Below are positions 24,981-35,700 of a stretch of DNA of 64,000 bases, one piece after another (positions within the stretch are counted from its first letter, which is position 1; each line of letters begins with the position of its first letter). The notes beneath the pieces are model-generated. The model ran no database searches. It saw only the letters and a program-made list of their open reading frames with translations, and was not told where the DNA came from. Location of the stretch: the NCBI RefSeq assembly GCF_034140825.1, contig NC_089037.1, positions 33,534,001 through 33,598,000 on the forward strand, written 5' to 3'. This stretch comes from Oryza sativa Japonica Group (taxonomy: Eukaryota; Streptophyta; Magnoliopsida; Poales; Poaceae). Position numbers and translations under genes: made by a program.

Positions 24981-25850
24981 GAGCGAACGAAAATTTATTT
25001 CCTCCACCTACCCCTTCCACCCCTTCCTCTCTCGCGTGAGACTTCTCCTCTCCTCGAGTACTACTCTTCTCCTCTCACGCCGGGAGGCGACGGCGCTAGC
25101 AGTTGCCGCCTCGTTGTCGTGGTGGCGGCGCCGCCGCCTTGCCTCCTTCCCCTCCCTCTCTATCCCTCGCCGCACCTCCTTCTCCTCCCTCACCGCGACG
25201 CCGACGGGAAGCCGCGGCGAGGAGGCGTCCCCGGCGGCGGCGGCTGGCGCGGTGGCGGAGGCTCGACCGGGGGACGCCTCCACCGCGGCGACCTCGCCGA
25301 GGGAGACCTCGAGCAGCCGCCGTTGCCGCGAGGAGGAGCGAGTGGGCTGGGCCGGCGGCGGATCTGGCGGACGCGGCGCTCGTCGGCGTGAGGAGCGGCG
25401 AGTGATTCGAGACAGCGGCGAGGAGGAGTCCCCGAGAAGGCACCGGCGCAACGGTTCCCCTCCCTAAGAAGAGGCATGGCGGAAGCGGTGTGGTAGAAGA
25501 GGCGGCGCGGCCTCCTCCTCCCACGCCGCGGCGGCACGGCCTCCTCCCCGTCGACCGTGCCGCTGATCCTGACCCCACCGGCGCCGCCGCGGTCAGCTCC
25601 GTCATCGATCGACGCGGCGGCGGACGGATCCGCCTTTCCCGACGGCGGGGGCGGCGAGGGCGGCGGGAACAGACGGCAGCGAGGGCGAAGCGGGTACGGG
25701 AACAGTGGACTCTTGTGTGATTCCTCTCTGTGTTCTTGTGTGATTCCTCTCCTCTTTGTGTTCTTGGGTGATTCATCTTGTGTGATTTCTCTTGTGTTCT
25801 TGTGTGATTCCTCTCGTGTTCTTGTGTGATTGGCAACGAAATCGGTGGCG
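24981..25850. other. GC-rich block of unknown origin
   Basis: About 700 bp of very GC-rich sequence with open frames on both strands (for example 25096-26067 minus) is followed by imperfect GTGTGATTCCTCT repeats (25715-25830). The frames are Arg/Pro/Gly/Ala-rich and show no recognisable domain, so I do not call a gene. It could be a CpG-rich first exon, or a gene fragment carried by a transposon. Confidence 0.4.
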
Positions 25851-26552
25851 GGAAGAGGAGATTTGGGCGTGACTTCTTACTGATTTTTCGAGGGCGAATA
25901 GGGGATTTCGTCAGGGGAATCTCGCACAAGAGCATCGGGCAGCGAGGGAACAACTCCCACAGCGCACGCGCCTCACATCGATTCCTCCGCGCGTCCTCTT
26001 TTCCAGGCGAGGTTTTGCGCCCCCAGTTTAGGCACAAGCGCCCTAGCTGAGACGCGGGTCTAAGCAATACGGCAGCAAAAATCCGACATGGCGCGACTAA
26101 GGCACAGTCCAGGTCGACACACTGTGAGGCCTTACAACGTCGTCGCCAATTTCACCACCGACATGAGCAAGAGCAGAGGCATTCGGTTCCAGTTCCATGG
26201 GAAATCTTGGTTTCGTTTTGATCACATGATCCCACCACAACGTTAACTCGTAAAGCTACACATTTTTACGTCTTAATGGATTGATTTCCTTGTGCTATCT
26301 CACGAATTACAGCACTCTTCCTGTCCCAATGTTCCTCACATTTACGCGAATTACAGCATTCTTCTTTCTAGAGTACAGTCGATGGAATCATGGAAATTTG
26401 ATACAACAAATTTTCAACCGGTCAGGGCTCCCAGCGCATTGAGCCACCCACACAAGCATTCGCACGCATCAAACAAAAAGCTTGATGCATAAAAAGCGAA
26501 TAGGTAAAACCTCTAGTCAAGATGGAAAGATTCATAGTTTATCTATGAAGTA

Positions 26553-26612
26553 TTTTTAGGAGAAAGAGTAAGATTTACATGTCAATCAACACACACCGGA
26601 TTTTGGAGTTAT
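26553..26612 (-). pseudogene. Decayed third snoRNA copy (3' half)
   Basis: The sequence GTGTTGATTGACATGTAAATC followed by TTACTCT repeats the 3' half of copy 2. The box D position reads CTTA, not CTGA, and no box C or rRNA guide precedes it. It looks like a relic of the tandem array. Confidence 0.55.
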
Positions 26613-26617
26613 ACGAG

Positions 26618-26705
26618 AGAGTCAGATTTACATGTCAATCACCACACATCCGCGATTACAGCGGATCATAAGACTGGGGCGACAAATATCACATCATCAT
26701 CCTCA
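26618..26705 (-). ncRNA. Box C/D snoRNA, copy 2 (predicted 25S rRNA P-loop guide)
   Basis: On the minus strand: short stem GAG, box C ATGATGA (26700-26694), guide TTTGTCGCCCCAGT, a D'-like CTTA, spacer, box D CTGA (26625-26622), closing CTC. The guide pairs with the 25S rRNA segment I recall as GACUGGGGCGGCA (one G-U pair). The fifth base from D' then faces the second G of GGGG, equivalent to bacterial Gm2251. Its paralogue at 26814-26900 keeps the guide unchanged. The family assignment is inference. Confidence 0.72.
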
Positions 26706-26813
26706 ACATAGAACCAATGGACCAATCCAATCAGATGAAAAAAGCCACAACAAAACAACAAATCAAGAACTGCAAAGCGAAGAACATCGAAGAGCGCGAA
26801 CGCATTGGCTATT

Positions 26814-26900
26814 GAGTCAGATCTGATAACATGTCAATCAGCACAGGCCCGGAATCCGGATCCTAAGACTGGGGCGACAAATATCATATCATCACGCTCC
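26814..26900 (-). ncRNA. Box C/D snoRNA, copy 1 (predicted 25S rRNA P-loop guide)
   Basis: Minus strand: GGAGC, box C GTGATGA (26895-26889), then ATATTTGTCGCCCCAGTCTTA identical to copy 2, a diverged spacer, and box D CTGA (26820-26817) followed by CTC. Box C matches the RTGATGA consensus exactly and the GAG/CTC ends can pair. The sequence before box D differs in length from copy 2, so only the D' guide appears to be under selection. It lies closest to the promoter. Confidence 0.75.
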
Positions 26901-27109
26901 TAATAACGCATCCGTGCATCAGAAAATTGGAAGTCGATAAGCCAACAAAAAGCAGTTGAAATATGGAGGAAATCTTCTGAGAAAAGAAGGAAATGAAGAG
27001 GCGAGAAAGAATCAACAGATTCGCATCAGAGAAGAACAACGGCGTCGGCAAAGCACTTCGGCGAGGAGTTGGCCGCCGCGGCTGCATTTATGGGAGGGCA
27101 AGAGAGAGC

Positions 27110-27176
27110 TAGGGTTTCGTTGGATGGGCTGAAATTTTGTTTGGGCCTCTTGACCACGTAAGGCTGGAACTGGGCT
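27110..27176 (-). promoter_or_regulatory. Telo-box plus site II promoter of the snoRNA cluster
   Basis: On the minus strand AAACCCTA (27117-27110) is preceded by three site II motifs, AGCCCAT (27130-27124), AGGCCCA (27148-27142) and AGCCCA (27176-27171). This pairing is known from promoters of plant snoRNA and ribosomal protein genes. It lies about 210 bp upstream of the first snoRNA, so the leader between them is probably transcribed. Confidence 0.7.
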
Positions 27177-27180
27177 TTCG

Positions 27181-28094
27181 TTAGCCTTTTAGCTAGTACG
27201 GAGTTGATGATAGCTTAGTAAATATAAATATTCACCATCCAACCAAAAGACACACACATCAAACTATCCCTATAAAAATTCGGCTAAATTATTTAAGAAA
27301 AAAATATGTATTTTAATGTAGGGCTATAACTTTGTAGACAAACGGTACACGTTATAGGGCTTGTTCGCTTGAGCTACATTGCACCCAGTTAAGACTGTGG
27401 CTAGCGGTAGTACAACTTTTTCTGTAGATGTTGTAGTTGTACAGCCACAACTATGTCCACCGAACACACCCATAGTGTTTGATCGGTTGAGTTATTGCTA
27501 TAAGCCATATAAAAATTGAACAAAGCGTCTAATTTGATTTATGGATAATAAATTTTATATATGTGTTATTAGGGATTTAATAGGCAAGGTTGGAAAATAG
27601 AATACGATGAAAAATAACTCAAAATAAACTTCAAAATTTAGCTGAAAAATTCAAATTTCCGTTTCGGCTAATAAGCCAATCAGATGATGAGAGCTGATTA
27701 ATCCATATTGCTAGATGGCAATTGATTCAATAATAATCTCTAGCAATATCATCTTTGAATCTTTGATGATCATTCTGTTTTACACTTCTTGGAACATACT
27801 ACAGTTGCAGTCTTGCGGATCACCTTGTTTTTCACTAGACTCTACTTCATCTTCATTCACAAGTTCAACATACATTGCAAAATCATATATACATTTCATA
27901 TACAACTACTTTACAAATTACAACTAAATTGACGAAAGAAGGGGGAGAAAATGGTACCATATTTTAGTACGAGTCACCAACGGTGACACCAAATAATAAT
28001 GTCAATAGTTATGTACAAATCATGCAACTAATCCAGCTTAATTCTACCATGATCAAATGCATGTACACTCGCCGCTAATTAAAACTCTGGCTAA
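27181..28094. other. Intergenic with MITE-like sequence
   Basis: Bases 27355-27480 have facing ends (GGGCTTGTTCGCTTGAGC ... CACCGAACACACCC) like a short hAT- or Harbinger-type MITE. Bases 27480-27690 resemble a rice repeat also seen at 35110-35310 (AATAATTTATGGGTAAAACT-like). No gene; the right end is probably mTERF 3' UTR. Confidence 0.45.
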
Positions 28095-29027
28095 TTAAGC
28101 TGCCTGCTTCTGCAGCTCGATCTCCTTGTCGAGCATCTCCATGAACTCTTCGTCGGTGGCCTTGAGCATGTCCGGCAGCGGCAGCGAGACGCCGGCGTCG
28201 GCGGCGGCGCGGTGGCGCGGCGCGATCCGCTTGTCGAGGCTGAAGGTGAAGTACTGCGGGAACGCCTTGATGTCGTGGACGCCGCCGCCCATCTCGGCGA
28301 CGAGGTACTCGAACTTGGGCTTGTAGTTGCGCTCGATGCTGAAGGTGAAGAGCGCCGGGCAGCGGAGCACCATGGCGACGGCGTCGTCGCGGTGCATGCC
28401 GAGCCCCGCGAGGAAGTCCAGCTTGGGGATCATGGTGCGCTCGACGCTGGAGACGAGGAGGATGGGGTCCTGGAAGGCGAGGGCGCGGGCGTCGCGGAAG
28501 CCGAGGCGGCGGAGGTAGAGGAGCGCCGGGCGGAGCTGGTCGCGGACGCTGCAGGCGAGGACGCGGGGGCACTTGACGACGACGCGGCGGTAGGCGGTGT
28601 CCGGGATGCCGAGGTCGTCGGTGAGGAAGGCGAAGACCGGGCGGAGGTCGGCGCGGACGCTGGCGGTGAGCAGCGACGGGCACATGCCGAACACGCGGCC
28701 GAGGTCCTTGAAGTGGAGCCCCCGCGACTGGAGGAACGTCACCACGGCGTGGATGGACTCCGGCGCCGCGTCGCGGAGCGCCGGGTTCAGCGCCAGCGCG
28801 CGCCCGTAGTCCACCCCCATCAGCTCAAGGCTCAGGATCTTGTCCTTCACCCGCGACGGCAGCTCGGGCAGGTGCAGCGACAGCGCCGCCGCCGACGCCG
28901 ACGCCGACGCCGCCGTCGGCGCCGGCGCCGGCGTGGCGGTGTAGGGCTTGGAGGAGGAGGAGGAGGGGAGGGAGTGGGGCTTGGCGACGGGGAGGGAGGT
29001 GGAGGCGTAGAAGCTGCAGAGCGGCAT
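28095..29027 (-). CDS. mTERF family protein, probably plastid
   Basis: A single uninterrupted frame of 310 residues. mTERF proteins bind organellar DNA or RNA through stacked helical repeats and act in transcription termination, splicing or ribosome assembly. Several mTERF repeats are visible from about residue 95 to 270, each with the Pro signature: VFGMCPSLLT, VVVKCPRVLAC, LAFQDPILLVS, MVLRCPALFTFS and IKAFPQYFTFS. The N-terminus (MPLCSFYASTSLPVAK, then Ser/Thr/Ala-rich) fits a plastid transit peptide. An in-frame ATG lies 26 codons upstream (29105) but adds an acidic stretch unlike a transit peptide, so the downstream ATG is preferred. It is closest in my memory to the SOLDAT10 (At2g03050) type. 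Intronless structure is common in the family. Confidence 0.92.
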   Translation of the reverse strand: MPLCSFYASTSLPVAKPHSLPSSSSSKPYTATPAPAPTAASASASAAALSLHLPELPSRVKDKILSLELMGVDYGRALALNPALRDAAPESIHAVVTFLQSRGLHFKDLGRVFGMCPSLLTASVRADLRPVFAFLTDDLGIPDTAYRRVVVKCPRVLACSVRDQLRPALLYLRRLGFRDARALAFQDPILLVSSVERTMIPKLDFLAGLGMHRDDAVAMVLRCPALFTFSIERNYKPKFEYLVAEMGGGVHDIKAFPQYFTFSLDKRIAPRHRAAADAGVSLPLPDMLKATDEEFMEMLDKEIELQKQAA

Positions 29028-29105
29028 TGCTGCGCGGGCGACCTCGTCGTCGTCTTCCCTCCGATTCGAGCAGAGAAGAAGAGAGTGTGAAGTGGCATGT
29101 CTCAT

Positions 29106-29794
29106 CCGCTTCTTTATCTGGAGGTTGGTGCTGACGTGGCACTCTGGGCGGCGCTCATTGGATGGTCGGATTCGGGCAAGAGGAAAAGATCACACAATGC
29201 ATGGAAGCAGAGGCCCTCAGGCCCACAAGCCAGGAACCGAGCCTGTTTGCAGTAATAATCCTGTAGGAATTCAAACATGTTCATGCGTTCAAATTTTACA
29301 TACAAGCAAAAAAAATAGTAAGAAATAAAATCAATCGTAATAAACTTTAATGGATTGGTAAGCTTAACTTGCACATGCGACATGTTCATGTCAATCTGGG
29401 GACAACTTCATTGAATCGACTCTTTCAGAATAAATACAGTACTATGATATTATCGTTTGGACACCACATCAAATTGCCGGTTTCTGAGCAACAACTATAT
29501 AGGTCACACGGTGTAACTAACATGGATTATTAATTAGCCGGTTTATCCTGTCTGATCATGGGCAGCGCAACATACTGGGGATGATGTCCAACCCAACATA
29601 ATTCAGAAAGAATTACATGTAAATACGCTCCTCGATGTGCCAAATTGGATCTCTGGCGAATGTTACTTATGATTGAGAAGCTGTGTCTTTATTTTTTTTT
29701 CTTTTTGATTCGGATAAGCTGTGAAATTACTGGTATAGTATTGCTGCAAACTTGGGTGATTAGTAAAGGCTAGCATGCGTGGAAGGGCCTCAAA
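29106..29794. other. Intergenic: mTERF 5' flank and ILP1-like 3' flank
   Basis: No supported gene. The right part is probably ILP1-like 3' UTR. Nothing else stands out. Confidence 0.5.
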
Positions 29795-32700
29795 TCAGCA
29801 TTTCCCATGGCTTCTGCTCACTGATGCCCTTCTGGCGAGCTTGTGGTTAGGAGTTACATGATCATCCTGCGGTACACAGATGATGAGTTTCGTCAGTAAA
29901 TTTCAGGGCCAACCAAATATGGCATAGACATGCATCAATATAAACTCTAAATTATTATTTTGCGTCACAACTCATAAGCCAGTATGACTATCTGTTGCCA
30001 CAAACTTCCAAATTTTCATGGTGAATTTAAAAGAGGGATGAGCACGATCGAATTTTACCATATATAACGAGGCTGCGGAATCAGATCGCATAGCATGATT
30101 TTGAGCTTGACCAAGAGATTGGAATGTGTCAAGTGCATCAACTGTTAATTGCCAGCCAGAAAGTGGTGAACTACTTGAGCTTGATTCAGTGTTGCTACAG
30201 CAAGCTGCTGCCACAGTTCCATTTACCCATGGGCAGTAACTGTTGTGATGCTTAACAGGATCAAATTCTGGAAGTCCTGATTCAAAATCATTTTCTCCAT
30301 TTGTTGCTCCTGAGAAACAAATAACAAGATTGAGAAGAATAGAACCTGGATAGAAGAAAACAGAGATCTAACTAAAGAGAAAAAGATCAATCGATGTAGA
30401 ATCTCATCCATTCCATTGGATAAAAAAAAAATTGTCCAGGGAGCAATCAGTATAAAAGCCATCCATCCTATTTGAAACAAGGACGCAATGCAAAACTACC
30501 AATATAACGAGGATCAATACAACTGTGCTGGAAATGAAATCTAGTCTTCATCAAGTATTTGAATCTTCTGTGAAATGTATAAAATATTTGAATCTGGATT
30601 ACAAAACCAGTCACGTTGCAAAATCCACAGAACAGAATATCACAAGTCAAGAATAAGTACCAACTTCAAAGAAAGCATAGCTAGCAAGCAGCAAGTATCT
30701 ATGACAAATACTGCATTGTACTAGGGAAAAGAACATAGCACGAGACCCACAGAAAATGGTGCAAAGGACACATTGCAAATATACACTTAGTTTATATGTA
30801 ACAAGGAAAAAGGTTGATCATAAGTACCTAATCCATTCTGAGGGTCATAATCTAACCCCATTGGCACATCACCAGCGATCAATAGTTTGCCAGCCTGTGT
30901 CACTTCCTCTTTAGATACATCCAAACCGGTCTGCATCCCTGCATTGCAAGAAAGAGAAGGATGCATCCTGCTTGCATGACCAACAGCATGCCCTCCTATC
31001 TTTTCTCCACTCTCAACAGAATCAGCTTTAGTGGAACCATAAATTTTTGAGCCACTGTCAGCTTGGCCGACTGACTGAGACACCATATCTTGGCTATCTC
31101 CATGAGGTTCTTGCCGATCAACTTCGTCAGGTACAAACTCATCCATTAGTCCAGGTCCAGGAACTGATTCACCAGTATGACCCATCGTCTCTGTTAGCTC
31201 AGTATTAGGTTCTGCATCACCTACAACACTTTCAGCCCTTTGCAAAGAAACATCAATTCCATGAATTTCAGCTTCATGGCTAGCACCCATGCCAACACTA
31301 CCACCGCTAATTCCTACACTAAGTTGATCCCTTGCAAAAGCAGGGGCTGTTACTGCATCAAGGACTTCCTCCCCTTCATTTGTACTGCTTCCTCCTATTT
31401 CCCTTCCATCACTTCCAGAAGCAGGCTGTACACATGCACTTTGCTGTGCTTGGTTACTATAGTTCAGGCCCAAGACATCATCCATTTCAATATTTCTGTG
31501 TGCACTAGATGAGGGCATGTCAATATCATTACCATCACCTGGATAGTATTCAACGCTCTCCATGGAGTCTTCATCAGCACTATGAACAGTATCCATTGCA
31601 GCTACAGAAGATTCCCTCATAGAATCTCTGTCAACAGCGGCTAGACCTGCAGCTCTAGCATGACTGAATTTACCAGCATCCGCATCAGGATCAAAGCAAA
31701 AGTTTCTACTGGGACCAGCTCCAGAAGAAGATGGAAGATAGGAACCAAATAGATCAAACCCACGTGACCTTTTATTCGGGATGTCCGAATCTTGCGCAGC
31801 ATCATCAACTTCCTCACCATCACGATCTATCACACTTCCTTCTATGCTATCAGCATGCTGAAGCCTGTCCTGTGGCTTGTCAACTGTGCTCCCACCTTCC
31901 TCATGGTTGCGCTTCCTTGAGCTTGGACCTCGGGACTCGTATGAAGTTGCATGATCACCAACTTCACTTCCAGTAGGTTGTCCAATCATCAGATCTCTTC
32001 CCAATCCTCCGTTGAAACGCTCAGATGCAATTGGTATAGAAGATTGAATTGATGGTAATCCTCCAGCCATTGTTAGATTCAGGTCCACTCCAGCATTTGA
32101 TAATGATTTACCCTCATTTGTTGCTTCTTCATCACGCCCTTCAGCAGGATCTCTTTCCATCCCATCAGTAACCCATTCATTGATCCCACTGGCAGCGCTA
32201 ATTCCACGTGTCAGAGCAAGCTTCTTGCCTGTTTCAGGTGCATCAATGTTATTTGGACTAAAACGACAAGGACGTGACACAGATCTAAAGTCCCAGATCT
32301 TGACTGTAGAGCCACAAAAGCTACAATCTAACAAAGGTGATCTCATGCTACATCCAGAGTCTTTGAGTGGCCTTTTGCCTTTTCCTTTATCTTTTTTGGC
32401 TGACCCAGAGAATGAATTTTTTTGATGTTCAGCAAAACGGGGAAAAAATGGTTCCACCGAATCTGCATTTTTAGCTGAGTGGGTTGAATTTTCTTCACAG
32501 TCTTGAACATTTGGAAGCCACCTAGGCTCCCATCCACAAAGGCTTATAAGCTTCCTAGCCTAGAAAGCAAAAGCAAATCAGAAGTTATATCAACGAAAGC
32601 TAAAGTCTCCAAAGTCATTGTAAACTAATAATGCCAAAACCAAGACATCACATGAGAACATGGAAGAAAAGTAAACATACTTTTGAGTAGCTACAAGAGG

Positions 32701-35700
32701 AATCTTGCTGGATATCAATTCCTGTTGTGCTCTCTGCTTTGTAACTAAGCTCTCCAGATAAAAAGGTAATTGATTGGGATAATAAGCGGTCAATCTGGGA
32801 ACTCCTGGTCAGCCTCATGTGCTCAATTGCTGATGAAGCAATCACTGGAAGGGAAGTAAACTGCAGAAGTCCATCACATCGATCTTTAAAACCCCCAATA
32901 AGGGCTGATTGTGTTAGGTGGAGCTGCACCAAGCTGTCAGCACAGCTATTGCCTCTCCAGGGACAGCTATTATGGTGTGATGCATCAAGCTGCTCGGCAA
33001 AGGCTTCTCCAGCATTTGAAACTAATACAGAACATAGAAAGAAAGGTTTCATAGCTGAGCAAAATTCAGTTTGCAAAGGGAGAGGTACCAATTTATTTTC
33101 CAGCCTAGCACAATGGTGAGATATAAGTAACATCAGTCAGACTTGTTATGCAGTAGAATACTAAGCATAGAGTTTTATTGATGATGCGTAATGACATTTT
33201 ACTTCCTTTGTTGACATAATGTTGGGTGTTAATTCAAGATATGACTTAGTTGTAAAGATGAGATTCATGCAACAAAAGAAAAGATGAATCCTTGTTTTCC
33301 GCTGTAACCCCCCAAGTTCCTTATGTCATCTGAAACTTGTTATTTTCTTTTATGCCAATAGATCAGATTTTCTCACCCTCCCTTTGGCACTCCAGTTACG
33401 TGAGCAAGCCATTTAGAGAGCATGGAAAAGACTAGAATGCCCTTGATCTCTTCTCCCTGTCTGATGATTGGCTTGAGGGCAAATCGACGAAGAACGTAGT
33501 GTTGTCCTTTGAACTCCACAAGATATACCGACTTCTCCACAGTATGGCTCGACAGCAAAGAACCCACAAACCAGTTTTCCCACCATGAGCTAGTGCTCAG
33601 TGAGTAACGCTACTTGGGGACACATCCACTAATATGGAGACACATACAAACTGAGATGGGGAGAAATTACGACCAAACAATTCGTCAATAAGGAGACATC
33701 AATTTATCTTGGGACATGAACAGATGCGTCAAATAGGAGACACTAATTTACAGAGAATCACCTCGTAATAAAGTAAATGCAGCCACTGAATGCATGTAAT
33801 CAAATTACAATCAATGAAATTATAGCAAGGGTAGTGGCATGGCCAAGGAGAGAAAATGCTGCATCAGCCATGAGCTCAGGGCCAAGCAGATCGACAACAA
33901 CCACGTGAAACCAAAGAAGATGAGATCGAGATACTCGAGCTGTACTCTACGCTCTTGAAATGGACCTGATGCACAGCAGGAGACAAGTTGAACCATGTGC
34001 CCACCTTAATTTGCTAACCATACGCCTCAAGCTCCTCCCCTGCTCCCCGCTGGAATAGCACCAACTGGCGATCCACATGGAGAAGGGCCAGCAGAGTGAT
34101 GCGGGTTGAGGCAGCGGTCAGCGGAGAAAAGCAGAGGAGGAAGAGGAAGAATAATAAGAGAGAGGAATAGAAGTTGACACTTGACAGGTAGGCCAGGGGT
34201 AGATCGGGGATTTTATCAAAATACTGACAAGCCTTCCACCCCTAACAGTAGCTTTCGACCTGAGGTGACGGCAGTGGCACATAGAAGATGTAAAATTCCA
34301 TACCATGGCACATAAAGGAACAGTCAAATTTGGTAGGCAAATAAGGAAGCCCATAAACTATGAACGGCAAATAAATAATTCTCAAAAAAAATTCACAAAG
34401 GCAATCCGATTTTTTATGACCATCACAATTCACAAGTTTTCAACTATTGTTGATTAGTTCTGCACAAAGAATTTTATAATGGTATTATTTGACTACAGTG
34501 AATGGCATTCACATCAGCAAATGCACAAACCAGAAAGCATAAATGTGTTGCTAGTCACGGCATGGTTAAGGCATTACATCATAACTAAACCATGTGAATT
34601 GTAATAAGACATACAACTTATTTTCAGAAGTTTATGCTCTCTAATTAGGTATGGGCATTTAAAATAAAAATGTTGTATGATTTGTTTTCCACCATTAAAA
34701 GATGCCGAAGCCTGAAGAAACTTGGTAAACCACACATAATATCCCCCAGAAACTTTTCAAACTAACATATTGTCTACAAAAGCTTAGTTACTGAAAACAT
34801 ACCTTCAGCTGGAGACCAGGATGTCAATGTACTGAATATGAGATGTGCACCACATGACTCGCATTCAATTTTGTCCATGTCAACGTTAACCCAACCTCTC
34901 CGAGCACAAGCCAAAGAACTAGCAGCCTGCAATACATGTTTTTCTTAAAGTGTGGTCAAATGAGTATAGAATATTCCTCAAAAATAAATACTGCAGATGG
35001 AAACCGGAATTTCTTTTGAACCTAATATATACAATAAAAAAAACTGCATTTCCAACAAGCACAAGAGACATGAACCAGAGTCAAATTTCAATATATCCAA
35101 GAGCCTCAACGTTCCGCTTATACTTATTATAAGCAAACAGCTTATTAGTGATTAAAAAATAATTTATGGGTAAAACTTTTATATGTGTAATCTTAGCGCT
35201 TTAAAAGCAGATGCTGGAAAATAAACTAAGATGAAAAAAACCCAATATGAACTCTAAAATTATGTTTTAAAATTCAAATTTTCGCTTATGCTTATAAGCT
35301 GAAGGGCTAAAGATGGGGTTGCAAGCAACAAAATTATTATTATAAATGACACGAATGAAGAAAAGTCTATGCATATAAGTTGATTTACCATGATCATAAT
35401 TTCACTATAATACACAATAACAAAAAAAAAAGAAAGCAAAAACATCACCCTCAAAGTATCGGCCATCTGTGTCTTCCTACCATTAACAACAGAAGTAAGT
35501 TATACTAATAGCTCTGGTGAGGGAATAAATAACCTTAGGCCTAGAAGCCCAAGTTGTAGGCTTATATGTTGCCAGTCGACGAAGTAAGTCTCCGCGTTCC
35601 CATGGCCTACATGACGGTGCAGAATCCAAAGCAGTTCCAGTGGCATCGAAACTATGAGAAGGCTGATGGGCATGCGGAGCAACATGTGATGAGGAATCAA

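Noticed and set aside
25096-26067. Long minus-strand frame of 323 codons in the GC-rich block
   Set aside because: Arg/Pro/Ala-rich low-complexity translation, overlapping equally long frames on the other strand, and no domain or splice context.
28212-29090. Plus-strand 292-codon frame opposite the mTERF gene
   Set aside because: A shadow of the GC-rich mTERF coding strand; Glu/Val/Ala-rich with no family features, while the minus frame has clear mTERF repeats.
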